Shown here one piece after another: positions 21,799 through 34,034 of a stretch of DNA of 64,000 nt. The stretch is taken from assembly GCA_027919835.1 (NCBI GenBank), contig JANVFP010000008.1, positions 248,001 to 312,000 of the forward strand. The letters run 5' to 3'. Below the pieces are notes generated by a model. The model worked only from the letters and a program-made list of their open reading frames with translations. It did no database searches and was not told the DNA's origin. Both the position numbers and the translations under genes were made by a program. The stretch comes from Lentinula raphanica (lineage: Eukaryota > Basidiomycota > Agaricomycetes > Agaricales > Omphalotaceae). Position 1 is the first letter of the stretch. Every line of letters starts with the position of its first letter.

Positions 21799-22883
21799 CT
21801 ACTCAGACCATTCGTCGTCTTTTGAAAGCTCTTCCCCCGAAGACTGTGAATGGCTGTTCTGGTGAACAAGACGGATGTGTCGCAGCATGTTGCTACGAAC
21901 ACCAAAGCGACGCCCGCAATTCTCCTCCGGACAAACATAATCTGTTGAATACAAACGAAAATTTGAGAAAACAACGCAACAAAAGTAATTTGATGCCAAC
22001 CTTTATCACCTGTATGAGATATAATGTGAATCTATACAGTCTTCGATTGGTTCACTTCAAACAAGCTATGCTATAATTATCATACCTTTAAAGCGCTTGG
22101 ACGAAGGAATCCCTTCCCGCAATAACGACATTCGTATTTGTTCGTCTTGGATTGACTCTCGTCCGAAGCATGAGGCCTCTGTCCAGCAGCTGGGTTCAAC
22201 GAAGAATAGTGACCACTCGCACTGTAACCGTCTCCGCGTGAACCTACATCCGAAGAACGAGAGGAACCACTACCAGGAGCCGGGTAATGAGATGATTGTG
22301 CTGGCGACGGGGCGTATGAATACGGGCTAGGGCCATAACTCATAGAAGGAACGCCGATGTGTCTACTTCCTGATCTATCCTGATACATGCCTGCAGAGGA
22401 CGCAGGCATAGTCATACCAGAGGGTTGGTAAGACGATGAAGCACTGTAGGAGGCTCCTCGACTGATGGGAGGAGGCGGGTAGGTTGAAGATCCACTGGGC
22501 GCGAGCTGATCATAGCGAGATCTATTCATCCGAGGCGCCTGCAGACTCGGAGCTTCAGGAGAATGATACGATGTATCATGAGCCTAAGAAAAAAGCAGAA
22601 GGAGAAGAATGAGTGATATGCTACTAGGCGGGATCGGTATTAAGTTCACTCTGTAATTGGTTGAGTCAGACCGATGACTTCGTTGATTTTCTTCAGGGTG
22701 GGCGGATCGTAGAGGAGGTAAGGATAGATCAGATCCTCTCGAAGCAGAACTATCGGGCATAGCATCTACACCGGGTCTAAGCCTCTAAACTTATCGATGA
22801 ATGAAGCACTTACTGAAAATTTGTGAAATTGGTGGTAGAGTCACATCCTGGGGTCGCTGCTTGTGAGAACGGTCGGAAGACAT
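21799..22883 (-). CDS. C2H2 zinc-finger protein, copy D, 285 aa
   Basis: Exons 22814-22883, 22650-22765, 22086-22583, 22001-22031, 21799-21941; total 858 nt, in phase. Two fingers near the C-terminus: CRYCGKGF...H-x3-H, linker HTGDKDY, then CPEENC...H-x4-H. The middle is Ser/Tyr/Pro-rich (SYAPSPAQSSHYPAPG). Exon junctions inside the finger region match those of copies A and B (31-nt linker exon, phase 0/1), so all four genes share one ancestor. Intact counterpart of the pseudogene at 15404-16707. Probable transcription factor, target unknown. Confidence 0.82.
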
Positions 22884-22925
22884 TGCTGGTGGGCTTTCAC
22901 TGTGGACGATAACACAAGAAACCTC

Positions 22926-23520
22926 GCAGAAACGGACTTTATAGCACTTCACCTTGTGCATGGCCTGTCGAAGCTATACGGTGATTACCCGCGAGGCTCG
23001 AAGTTGAAGGAAAAAGATGTCGGTTGACGGTAAGAATTGATCTTGAACAGGCAAAGGAACTCAGTTATGCACCCGTAGAGCCAATATTGTGATAGCACTT
23101 GAATGATAATGTTCCAGGATTTCATGAAAATGAGAGTGTTAATGCCAATGGACTGCATGTCAAGTTTTGATACTTGCCCACTTGGCGACTTGTGCTCCCA
23201 ATTCCATTACTTATAGTGGATGTGCAATGTTTGACGAGCATTGGAAGTTGCGGAGATGGCGCAAGTGTCTGTTGAAGTCTTGATCTACATGTGAATATTT
23301 CTGAAAATACACTTCGCGACAACAATGCATGGCCAGATGCTCATGTGATTTCAATTCACCTTGTACCTTGTAGTATACTCAGTGTAGCGGCGAGTGGTGT
23401 ACTGTAGTAGACGGGAAGAACATCTCAGCAGGAAACGTGCAATGCACTCTGAATCTCTTGAACCAGAATATAGAGTTATGGTCAGACGCTAATACACCCT
23501 AATTATACCACAGTCCTACC
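22926..23520. other. Intergenic, nothing recognised
   Basis: About 600 bp between the start of zinc-finger copy D and the 3' end of the BTB gene. Only short chance frames. Confidence 0.5.
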
Positions 23521-24675
23521 TCAACCCCACACAGTCACCTGGATATCGCCGAACCATTCAGGCAGTGAGTGCCAAAATTCATCTCGAGCTGCTTCGACTT
23601 CAACACGGAACTCTGCTCGACAAGATTCACATGGTCGCAAAACCCTTCCATCGCCCCTCTCATATATCATTTCGGCGTGCATGATGGCGAACAGAGGATC
23701 ACAGCTACGGTCACAAACGAGGCTGTTCGTAGCGCGAAGGAGATCACGAAAAACGTTTTCGAAAGCGAATTGACAGAATCGTCGCCGAGTATGGTCTCCA
23801 ACCTGCATATATATACAATTAGTGGAAGGCTTTCTACCTTCGAGTTGGTTTACGATGAAGGTAGACAAGAATCGAGATGCATCTTCACGTCCTCTCAGGA
23901 GATTGAACAAATCTTCATCTGAGAGGTGATGATAATCTGTGCCCCCGGGGGCGGTGTATCCTGCGGCAGTGTGACTAATAGGGCTCCGAGAAAGATCATA
24001 GAATGCCGAAGGCAGGAGCTCTGGTGCATTGACAGATCGTGCTAGATTGATGACGAGCCTGATGAAGAGGAATGCGATGAAGGTGCACGATAAGAAATGC
24101 ATAGACCAATTACTTACATAGGATGTGGTGTATATTTTCGAGGGTCGTATGTACCGTTGTAGTTGAACATGGCTGCCTCGCGCGCGTCCCAAGTAGCCAA
24201 ATTTGAAGGCCAAGTGATAGCCAGTCCTTGAATGAGATCGTTCCGTAGTCTTTGTACTTGATACTTCGTTGTTAATCGTAGAAGAGCAGAGATGATTCCA
24301 TAAGTTTCAGCGTTAAACGACAGATTGGGTCTGTGCTACAATGTCACTCTTTGACAAGGTAATATAAACTCATACGGCGACTTACATTCCGTCATACAAG
24401 GCTATCAAGAAGTACGATATATCTTCGGAGCTGTCTTGAACTTCTAGCACTGGCCGTCCTTCAAGGGAAATCAGATTCGATGTGTTCTCGATGGCTTCCA
24501 GGGCAGTTCTGAGAACAGGAGAGTGGCGACAGAGAAGACCTTGATGTACGATGAAGTAGTGCTTCCCAGCCAGCAAGGCAATGTTTCCATCTTTGAACGA
24601 AAGATTTACATGTTTGGTGACGGCTTCACACGAAGAGACGTTAGGAGATGAGGGAACCAGTTCGTAGGGAGACAT
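23521..24675 (-). CDS. BTB/POZ domain protein, 346 aa
   Basis: Exons 24386-24675, 24118-24330, 23521-24058; total 1041 nt, in phase. The N-terminal third is a BTB fold: LSFKDGNIALLAGKHYFIVH, then LLCRHSPVLRTALEAI, and ALYDG, followed by the helical extension (IISALLRLTTKYQVQRLRND). The C-terminal part has a Cys pair CESCRAEF and FWHSLPEWFG, a signature I associate with the large Agaricomycete family of BTB proteins of unknown role. Cul3 adaptor function is possible but not shown. Starts 270 bp from the divergent Caprin-like gene. Confidence 0.83.
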
Positions 24676-24945
24676 AGTAGCTTGATCTTGTGTTTGAAGG
24701 AGCGTGGGTAGTACTTTGCCAGTAGCGAGTTTAAGAAAGGGATTGTGTCAAAATTATAGTTTGGATTCTGAGCGTATGAAGTACATGGATGCGGTTGGAA
24801 CACCAACTTTCGCGAGTTGAGTGCGCCGATGTAGTCACGTGGCTTGACATTATTTACGTCAAGGGTAACTTCGAATTTTTTCTCTTTGTTCAAAAACGCT
24901 TCAAACTTGCTTACTATTTGAATATTCCTTCCAGTAAAGCCGGCT

Positions 24946-26942
24946 ATGTCTGATGCAACTTCACAACGCGTCGTTCCCGGTGCTCCTGCGCCACCACCTC
25001 CCACAAAATCCCAATTAAAGAAGAAGCGCAAGGCCAAGGCAAAAACCAATGACCAAACGGGCGACTCACCGGTTGAAATCTCTGATACTATTACTACAGC
25101 TGCCCAAATTCCGGACGCTACCACTGCTGCACTAGTGGAAAAGGCACCGGAGGCAACGGACATTCAACAAGGAATTGTTGCGCCTGAACTGGTAGCGCAA
25201 CCTTCCCAGTCCGAAGCTCAATCGACTACGGACGATGTCACAATCAAGCTCAGCCCAATCGTGGACCTTATCAATAAGCGGCTGAAAGCAACAAATAAAA
25301 AGATTGTGAGACGCGTATTATGTGTGTTTTTCTCTTGAAAATAACCCCGTTTTTCCTTTCACTTTCAAGACGCGTATAACTACCTATACGAAAGCAGATC
25401 CTACAACCCTGAACGACGACCAAAAACGCGCAGTCACCTCCCTTTCCGCACTGGAAGCTGTTTCAAAGGAGTTGTCGGAAGTCAAGAAAGCGGTAGAAGT
25501 ATGTATAACAATCATATATCAAAGTTCTCTCGACTGAGCAAACCAGGTTCATGAAGCAGAACTTACGATCGAACTTTCTTCAAAACGACGAGCCGCTGAA
25601 GAAGCCGAGAAATTACGAATTTCTAACGCTGTCGCTGCCACCGAGGTATGTCCATCCCACTAATTCGCGCAACAGAAACGTATTCACAACGTTATGATTT
25701 ATAGGCTTCCGGTATTGAGAAAACGGCCAATGTCGTGTCTTTCATTCGTATGATAAAACTTCTTGGGTCTGGAGAGCTCGATCTATCTTCATTAGGCTTC
25801 AGTCAGGGCGAGATAGATGCTGTGAATGGTGCTGGGACAGTGTTGCTAGGAAGTGATGCTGAGCACAGAAATGTCGTTATCCGTGGCTTCTCGTCCCTCA
25901 ATGGTCATTTTGAAGACATTTCCTGTAAGCATCAATGCTTGGTGGTTCCACTACACGCTCTGACTGGCATTTTCTGCTCCAGATTCACATTTGCTAGAGA
26001 TATGTGAACGAGCTCTTTCACCTCCAGCGCCTACGACGGAGGCGCCTGTGTTGGAAGAACTGGAAGAGTCTGCAAGCCAACCTGCAGCGGCCGACGAGGA
26101 ACCAGAACCAGACCCAGTAGTTTCAGTCACTGCTTCAATGACGACATCTGGGAGCTTCCACTTTATGCAGGCAAGTGAATTGGACACACCTTCATTCGAG
26201 GAGAATGTAGAGTGGGTCGAGACGACCGACGCTGTGGATAGCTCAGAGCAAGTAGAACATGTCCCGCCGGTGAATGGACATGTCGAAGAAACTCCTGTGA
26301 ATGAGGTTTGCAACAGTGATTCACTCGTACGTCGTTGACTAAAAGATTTGTGGACAGGTACCTGCCTCAAATGAACCCATTGATTGGGCTGCCGAGGATG
26401 AAGACGAGCTACCCTCCATCGACAACCTTCATGCCACGTTTGGTAAATCTGGCTCCGCAACTCCAACTGTGCAACCCGAACCTCAAGAGCAATTAGAGAC
26501 TCCTGAGCCCACGGTCAATGGACATCCTCCTCTCCAACCCATGTCTACTGTAGAAGAGGATGGATTCACTCAAGCCCGTGGTGGGCGTGGAAGAGGTCGA
26601 GGTTTCAGAGGAGAGCGTGGTTTCCGTGGTGGTTTCCGTGGTAGTGATCGTGGTGGCAGTGACCGTGGTAGTGGATCTCGAGGACGTTATCGAGGAGGAG
26701 GTGACCGAGGTGAGGAGTCTTGAGATATTCATATTGATTAGGATGAACTTGAAACAATCTAGGCGGCGCTCGTGGACGGGGAGATTGGAGAGGAGGCGAT
26801 GGTGAATTCCACTCACGTGGTCGTGGTCGGGGACGCGGTCGGGGAGGTCCTGGTATGTGATTTCATGACTTTCGTTGGAGCCCACTATGTTGATATCTTA
26901 ATTCATTGTCTCTTAGGTCCAAGCAGTGCTCAGGCAGCATGA
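24946..26942 (+). CDS. Caprin-like RGG-box RNA-binding protein, 532 aa
   Basis: Exons 24946-25305, 25370-25498, 25547-25645, 25705-25924, 25983-26305, 26358-26709, 26763-26852, 26917-26942; total 1599 nt, in phase. A Lys/Ala-rich N-terminus is followed by a helical block from about residue 105 (LSPIVDLINKRLKATNKKI ... LNDDQKRAVTSLSALEAV), which resembles the Caprin-1 homologous/dimerisation region, then acidic Glu/Pro-rich linkers (PIDWAAEDEDELPSID), and a C-terminal RGG domain (RGRGRGFRGERGFRGGFRG and repeats). A cytoplasmic mRNP or stress-granule role is inferred from this architecture. Confidence 0.78.
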
Positions 26943-27145
26943 GCTATGTTCAATCTAGAGAAGTTGTCTGACTTACTCTCTGAACGCGATGTTTATCTTG
27001 GAATCATCTTGTGCTTTCATTAATTTAATTTATGTACACATGTGTCCGACCATCTTGTACCCTACCACTTATCCAGTACCCAAAAATGGCTCAAACTCTG
27101 TTCCGCTTCGAAAGTTTGGTAGATCTCCCACGGTAACATCCCTCA

Positions 27146-29376
27146 ATGACTGATTACTCGCTGTATCTGGTCACTGGTAGAGAGTTACTGCCTCACGGAC
27201 AGGCAAGTCTTCGTATCTTGTGCATCTTAATGATATGATAACGCGTCGCACAGGACTATTTCAACTCGTTGGAACAAGTTAACCGTAGTTTTCGCTATCC
27301 ATTTCTTGAAAACTCAAGCAGTGCTCTAGGCTCTACAGGGTGGTGTCACTGTCGTGCAGATCCGTGAAAAGAACACTGATACTGGAGAAGTAAGTCGCAA
27401 TCTATCTGTCAAGACATCCTGAAATACTAACCATCTGCAGTTTCTTGACGTTGCTTTGCGGTCAAAAGCCATTTGCGACCGATACCATGTTCCTCTAATC
27501 GTCAATGATCGTGTTGATATCGCTTTAGCGGTACAGGCTGCAGGTGTACATCTCGGTCAAACGGATATGCCTGTTTCAATCGCGCGAAAACTATTACCGC
27601 AAGGCACAATCATTGGTGTCTCCTGCAACAGTCTGCAAGAGCTAGAACAGGCAGTAATCGACAATGCAGATTATGTGGGAATAGGATCAGTGTGGTCCAC
27701 GACCACGAAGAATTTGACGAAACCAGTCATTGGAGGTTCGCCTACGTTTGTCTTATCACTGAGCGATTGACAATGGAAAAATCCCAACCAGTTCGAGGAG
27801 TAGGGGAGCTGCTGCAAAGTTTAGATGGAACCTCGCTAAAAGCGGTCGCTATAGGTCCTGCCTTTCTGTGTTTTCTGCAGAACAGATGACCTGATGCTTC
27901 ATTCATTCTCTCCCAGGCGGGATCAAGTCAAGTAACTTATTGCGGACTCTTCACGGAAGTGTCAGTAAGACAAACCATGCGTTGGATGGTGTGGCTGTTG
28001 TATCGGAGCTAATGGCAACGACGCGTCCTCGAGAAGTTGCCTCACATTTACGTGATATCCTTTCTGCATTCAGAAGCAGTGGCTCCATATCCAACGCTAT
28101 GAGCGTACGCTCAGAATACAGTGCGGAGTCCGTGATAGATGGTGTCGTCCAAATTGGGAGCTGTGTTAAAGAGCGCAATCCACTGATCCATCAGGTCGGA
28201 AGTCTCGATTCAGAATCTTCTATGTCCATCTGCCGAAGACTGATACAGTGCTAGATCACGAACAACGTTTCCATCGCACAGTCTGCTAACGTCACAATAG
28301 CACTGGGTGCTTCTCCCATTATGGCTACCACTGCACAAGAAATGGAGGATCTCTCGCGAATAAACGGAGCACTTTTAGTTAACATTGGGACTTTGGTCTC
28401 CACAGCCTACGAAGGCATGGTATTGGCAGGTAGGATCACTAAGAGTCAATGTCCGACTATTCTATTTATCTCATGACACTGAAGGAACCTGTGCTAATGC
28501 TCGACAAAGACCTGTTGTCTTTGATCCTGTTGGTGTCGGCGCATCTCGATTTCGGCAGAACGCTGTCAATAGTGCGTCGAGTCTGTTTTAACTTCTTGTC
28601 ATGATGACCACTGAAAGCCTTCACCACAGATTTACTGAATACATGGCAGGCCGGTGCGTGATCTGGAGCTGACGAGTAGTTTGACATAGCGCTGAAATCG
28701 ACGACAGGTGTAATCAAAGGAAACGCAGGCGAGCTCGCAGCTCTGGCAGGATCAAATGAGGTATTTTATGGATAATGCTGAACTTCGATATTGTTGTTCA
28801 TGTTCATTGTCCTTTGACAAACAGGTCCGATCTAAAGGCGTCGACAGCGTAGGTTCGGGATTCAAAGATCCTGTCTCTTTTGTGAGAAATGTCGCCCGGA
28901 GAGAACGCAAGCAGGATTTCATATCGTGTCATACTCTGTCACTGATTCATCTTCAGGTTGTGTGGTAGTCATGACCGGAAAAACTGATTATATATCGGAT
29001 GGACACCATGTTGCCGTTTTATCGAATGGCCACGAATTGTTGGGTCAAATAACTGGGTCAGGCTGCATAGCCGGGTCTTGCATAGCTTCCTACTGCGCTG
29101 TGGCAACGATATCAGAACAAGGCGAGGATACTAAAGGTAAACTCGCCCTTGGTGATCTCTTCTTAGGAGCAATCGGAGGGTAAGTCTTGTTTGAGTTGCA
29201 AAGCCATGCAGTATTAATCTCTTTGTAGCATTCTTGCACTTACAATCAGCGCCGAGCTGGCATCTATGCGCGAAGACGTGAAAGGTCCTGGAACTTTCTT
29301 TCCCGCATTGATCGATGAACTCTCTACACTTTCTACCCGCAATATACGAGAACGTGCTCAAATTCAGATAGTATAA
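27146..29376 (+). CDS. THI6: Bifunctional thiamine-phosphate synthase / hydroxyethylthiazole kinase, 522 aa
   Basis: Makes thiamine monophosphate from HMP-PP and HET-P and phosphorylates HET. Thirteen exons: 27146-27202, 27254-27277, 27330-27389, 27441-27735, 27792-27854, 27917-28194, 28255-28429, 28485-28571, 28630-28653, 28708-28760, 28825-28906, 28957-29179, 29229-29376; total 1569 nt, in phase. The ThiE half has VTVVQIREKN, LIVNDRVDIALA, GVHLGQTDM, IGVSCNS and YVGIGSV. The ThiM half has VTIALGASPIM, NIGTLV, VVFDPVGVGA, VIKGNAGEL, and the catalytic ITGSGCIAG. Length is close to yeast Thi6 (540). Two introns begin with GC (27203, 28907). Fungal THI genes are often thiamine-regulated; I saw no TPP riboswitch. 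Confidence 0.93.
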
Positions 29377-29963
29377 ACTTCATTGGTTTCTTGATTTTCG
29401 GCATAATATAGCGACCGACGAACACGCTCTCGATCTTGACGATATTCAACTTTGAGGTTCTGAACTTCCTCTCTACGTTTGGCATCTGGATAATCTTTCT
29501 CCGCCGACCAATACCCTATGCTCGATGTTCTTCGAGGCGATCTGATATTGTGCAGTTTGGGAACGATTCTGGATTACGACGGACTACTTTCTATGTAGCA
29601 TCGTTACAAGTTCATGGCAGGAACTGTCTAGGGCTTTGTGACATAGCACCCCGGGGCCCTGGCAGCGTCTATCCATATCATAGCAACAGAGCGTCCAATA
29701 CCAGACCGCACCGCTGGGAAAACAATAAAGATCACATCAATCAAAGTATTGCAGGTCGTTAATCGAATGCGGGATATATGCGCGCGGGTACACCTGACAG
29801 CCTGAGTCGAAGGTACTAATTATCCTTTCTTTCCTTCTCTTTCCTCTACTCCTCGATTCTTCAGACCCTGGAGGCCTCGACCTGCGAGTCGCAGTTCTAG
29901 TTATTTCTTCAATCTCTCGGTCCTTTATTTTATCTCAACCATCCCATTCATTACTTCTACGAA
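29377..29963. other. Intergenic, no firm gene
   Basis: Mostly non-coding. On the minus strand about 60 codons are open from 29545 to 29364 (charged, coil-like, overlapping the THI6 stop), but no start or clear upstream exon supports a gene. The last 150 bp are pyrimidine-rich, as expected just upstream of the next gene. Confidence 0.45.
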
Positions 29964-32012
29964 ATGCCTTCATTCACTTCCACAGTTGAAGACTATTCAC
30001 CGGTGGTTATCTACTCTTCTGACTGGCAACAAGGCTCTAGCCAGACGGATACGCTTTCGAGCAGGTAAGACAGAAGATGATATGAGTGGATCTAATCACT
30101 GATGCTGTATCGTTTGGGCCCATTAGTTATTCTGGTTCAAGCTTCTTCGCGACCAGCACTACTGGGGGTACAGCTTCGTTCACTTTCAACGGTACCGGAG
30201 TGGAACTGTTCGGTTCGAAAAGAGGGAACCATGGCCTGTATCAAGTCACCATAGACGGGACAACCTTTCCTGCTGTCTCTGGCGAATCCACAGATCCAGG
30301 CATCTTCCAGACATCGCTCTTTTCAAAAACAGATTTGAAACAAGGATTGCATACTGTGGTCTTGGAGAATCAGGGATCCTCGGGGCAGTTTGTAGATCTG
30401 GATTTCGTGAGCCTTTTGCTCTGGATATCATCTCCAATTGATCAGTTGAATTGATTGCAGATCACTTGGCACGGTAGTATTGGGGAAGATAACGAGAAAT
30501 TACTCGTCTCTACTGTTCAAGATGACGACTCTTCTTTCGTTTACTCGCCTGATAATGCCTGGTCGAACTCTCCGGATAACCTTGGTTTCTTTTCTGGCAG
30601 TTCAGGACAGTAAGTTCCATTCAAGTTATGCATTGCTGGCCAAAGCTTATTGTATGACATCAGTGTCACTTCGACGCCCGGTGCCTCCTTAACTTACAGT
30701 TTCGAAGTAAGTTCACGCTCCAGCTTGAATGGTACTTCATGAGCTAATGGCTCATTATTAGGGCAAGCTGTCACACCATTGTCCTTCCGCCTCAGCTCTC
30801 CTAACCTAACTCTTCACAATGTTCAGGGGATGGAGTTTCGTTATACGGCCCAGTGGGACCAGCTTATGCCCCTTTTGCTATTCAAATCAACGGAGACACG
30901 TTGAGCTTTTCAGCCCAGAAAAGCCTCAACGCCTCCCAAACTCTTCTTTATCACACTGATGGTCTTGGGCCAGGTCAGCAGTATTTGTCTAATCTGGGCA
31001 ATCGTCAACTGAGATCTGACTTTGCTCGCAGGATCCCACACCTTGAAGCTGCTCTTCCAACCTTCAGCTACCGGTCAGATCCTCGCGATTGATTACGCTG
31101 AAGTTTACACAACCTCCTCAATCACGAGTAGGTAAGAGTCTAGTCCGCATTATCTTCCTGATGACACAATACCAACCCGAATCTTGCACCTCAGCTCTTC
31201 GACCAGTGGAAGTCACGGCAGGTAGGCGATTGATGTCTTTGTTCTGTATTTCAATCTCAACATCGGACTTAGGCTTTCTGGAGGGGCTATAGCAGGGCTC
31301 GTTATCGGTCTTCTTGCACTTTGCGCTATTTTCGCTGCTGGATTCTGGTATTATCTTCGTCGCCGCAAAGCTCGTAACATGCGGCGTCGAGATGGTCCTG
31401 CGATCTTGGAGTCCGAACTAGGCACGAAGCCTGTGTTTGAGCTTCCCAATCCATATCACAATATATCTGGCCCGGTCATGCATGAATATCGTGGTGCAAA
31501 CCCGATCAATGGCCAGAGCCGTTTGATTGGTGGACCGGAAGCTGCAACTACGTTCATGGATTTCGCCAGTACTCACACGTCGTCCATCGCCGATGATAGA
31601 TCTGACTCTTCGTCACAATATGTCAGTCGAAATCCTGACTTGCAACACACTTTATCCCAGTACTGATTATTCTGTTTCATAGGCGGTGTCTACGCGCAGC
31701 CTGACACGTTCTATCGCGAACTCTACATCTCCCAGAAGGATTCCCTCTAATGCGAGTTCTGTGGTCCAAACATCTTTCAAAGGACACGCTCTATTCTTGC
31801 CCAACTCCGCAGGAGAGTCACTATCCGGTGTGCCTGTGGAACAGTTGAAAGCCACTCGGATGGTGGTGAATGGGCGACCGCAAGATTTTGGTTCATTATC
31901 GGAACAACCTACAGCTTCTGGTTCTAATGTAGGACCATCGCCAAACGACGATGAGCACCATCCTCCCCCAGATTACCATCAGGCTACAGAAACCTACAAT
32001 GGCCCTCGTTGA
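29964..32012 (+). CDS. Type I membrane protein with two beta-sandwich-like repeats, about 508-514 aa
   Basis: Exons 29964-30064, 30127-30406, 30461-30609, 30664-30706, a tiny exon at 30762, 30827-30973, 31032-31131, 31195-31221, 31273-31621, 31683-32012. Two extracellular repeats of about 130 residues share the pattern ASFTFNGTGVELFG ... LHTVVLENQG and SLTYSFE.. GVSLYG ... SHTLKLLF. Such repeats are common in Agaricomycete surface proteins and look like galactose-binding-type folds. A Ser-rich stalk, one membrane segment (GAIAGLVIGLLALCAIFAAG), a basic stop YYLRRRKARNMRRR and a 190-residue cytosolic tail follow. Frame between 30706 and 30827 requires an extra exon of length 1 mod 3: one base (30762, then a GC-AG intron) or 19 nt (30762-30780). 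No signal peptide is obvious at MPSFTSTVEDYSPV. Confidence 0.75.
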
Positions 32013-32410
32013 GGTGTGCGGTATACCAAGATTCCTACTATATATCCTGGCTCTTCCTGTTCACTTTTTTTGGTCAGACTCTGGTTGTCTATATCACTTT
32101 TTTTCCTGTGCTGGCATACAATATTCTCGGACTATTTTTATATCATAAAATGTATGTGTGCATGTACGTAGCTTCAGATCATGTTCAATCAATGTATCGA
32201 TGTACGTATAGAATGCCCCCATTTGCTTCAGCTTATAATCGGAGATGGGTCCCGAAAGACTATTAGGCGCCTGGGCGCTTATACGGTAAAATTGCTGGCG
32301 TCGAACTGGCAGATCAGTGTTTCCTTTCCATGCATCCTTGACGTCTTGACATAAGTATCTATCCACCTTGAGTCTTCGACACCTACACAGGTTCATACTG
32401 TACATTACAC
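32013..32410. other. Intergenic, nothing recognised
   Basis: About 400 bp between a same-strand gene pair. A short near-palindrome AGGCGCCTGGGCGCTTAT lies at about 32266-32283; similar GCGC-rich palindromes occur near 19572 and inside the R1 repeats. Confidence 0.4.
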
Positions 32411-34034
32411 ATGTCCAATTCTTCCTCAGCCTCCTCTCTCCCGCCCACTCATTCGAAAGGTCTTCTTTCGTTTTTGCCAATCTCTCCGGAAGTTGCCTCA
32501 TATTTTGTCGGTACGAACCACGCCGTTTGATACAACATAGTTCGTCTCAAAGACTGTTTCGCTCTTAGCCGGTGGATGTGCAGGAGCTGCTTCGAGGACT
32601 ATTGTTTCTCCTTTAGAGAGGCTGAAAATCATTCAGTACATGCTTGTTTTGATCGATTTATACTCGATTGGCTCACATTGACACAGACAGGTTCAGCCTC
32701 GCTCATCAGATGCGCAACCATACAAAGGTGTTTGGCGTAGCTTGGTACGAATGTGGAAAGAAGAAGGTTTGCGAGGATACATGAGAGGCAACGGAATCAA
32801 CTGTTTGCGGATCGTTCCGTACAGGCAAGTTTTGAAGAAGAATTTGGGTGCTGGTTGCTCAATGTGTTAACCAAAAATCATAGCGCTGTGCAAGTGAGTA
32901 CTCGCTTGTCGTCTTTCAATTTTACCCAGTCCTGATCAGCGGAACCCCAGTTCACAACTTATGAACAACTCAAGAAGGTTGCTTGGAACCAATAGATCCT
33001 TCTATTGCATTTTTAACTCTTGACGTCCTTTACAGTTTTTCACCAAGCATGGGTCAAAAGAACTAGATACCCCAAAGCGTTTGGCTAGTGGCGCGTTGGC
33101 CGGCATCACCTCTGTCTGTGAGTAATCGTTACCATACGTGGTATCTCTTCTCAGTGCATTGATTCTGCCATAGGTACTACATACCCCCTAGATATCGTCC
33201 GCGCTCGCCTCTCAATCGCAACAGCAAGTATACCCCTAACTAAATCACAATCAGCAACTGCCAGCACGATGGCAAATCTCAAGCCTTCTGTCCAAAATGG
33301 TTTCCATACCTCATCCCATCCGTATACACCGCAAGAGCTAACAATGTGGGGTATGACAATGAAGATTGTTCGGGAAGAAGGCGGGATTCGAGGCTTATAT
33401 CGTGGGCTTGTTGCTACTGCCTTTGGAGTAGGTGGGTCAATTCTCTTGGCTTACCGTCGAGAGCACATTATTGATCCGGGAAAGTAGCCCCGTATGTAGG
33501 CATAAACTTTGCGGCATACGAAGTGTTGCGTGGAATTATAACTCCTCCAGGGAAAAACTCTGTAACACGGAAGCTAACATGTGGTGCACTTGCGGGTATG
33601 GTTCCACCATTCATTCGTCACTATTCGAGTATTGACCAAATCGTGCCACTATTTACATATCTCTTTTACAGGATCTATCTCACAAACACTCACTTATCCG
33701 TTTGATGTCCTTCGACGCAAGATGCAAGTTACCGGTATGAAATCCAGCGTCCTGGGAGTGAAGTATACCGGTGCTCTAGATGCCTTGTTCGGGATTGTGC
33801 GTACAGAGGGGGTTCAAGGGCTATATCGAGGGTTATGGCCTAATCTCTGTAAGACTATTTTTCCGCGTGTGCTTCCCGGTAGCTCCATCTGAGACTTTGT
33901 CTGATGCAGTGAAGGTTGCTCCCAGCATTGCTACGTCGTTTTTCACTTATGAATTGGTGAGTCATCTATACCGATACACAAGGAATGAGCCAACAAGATT
34001 GTCACAGGTGAAAGAGCTTTTGATCTCAACCTAA
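32411..34034 (+). CDS. Mitochondrial carrier (SLC25) family protein, 354 aa
   Basis: Eleven exons: 32411-32506, 32541-32635, 32687-32824, 32884-32893, 32951-32977, 33036-33117, 33174-33431, 33488-33595, 33672-33848, 33910-33956, 34008-34034; total 1065 nt, in phase. Three repeats with Px[DE]xx[RK] signatures: SPLERLK, YPLDIVR, YPFDVLR; the partner motifs EEGLRGYMRGN, EGGIRGLYRG and EGVQGLYRGLWPN are present. Inner-membrane solute carrier. The first repeat (SRTIVSPLERLKIIQQVQ) is of the adenine-nucleotide/CoA-like branch (SLC25A42, yeast Ypr011c group), but substrate cannot be fixed from sequence alone. One exon is only 10 nt, and the intron at 32825 begins with GC. Confidence 0.88.

Larger units (their letters stand above)
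19690..22925. repeat. Segmental duplication, copy 2 (two zinc-finger genes)
   Basis: Partner of 13100-16750, same order and orientation. It lacks the MITE and keeps both reading frames better. Divergence between copies is clearly visible in introns and flanks, so the duplication is not very recent. Confidence 0.85.

Noticed and set aside
29364..29762. Small minus-strand gene overlapping the THI6 3' end
   Set aside because: About 60 open codons without a start codon or a supported upstream exon; the overlapping plus frame is also only a chance ORF.
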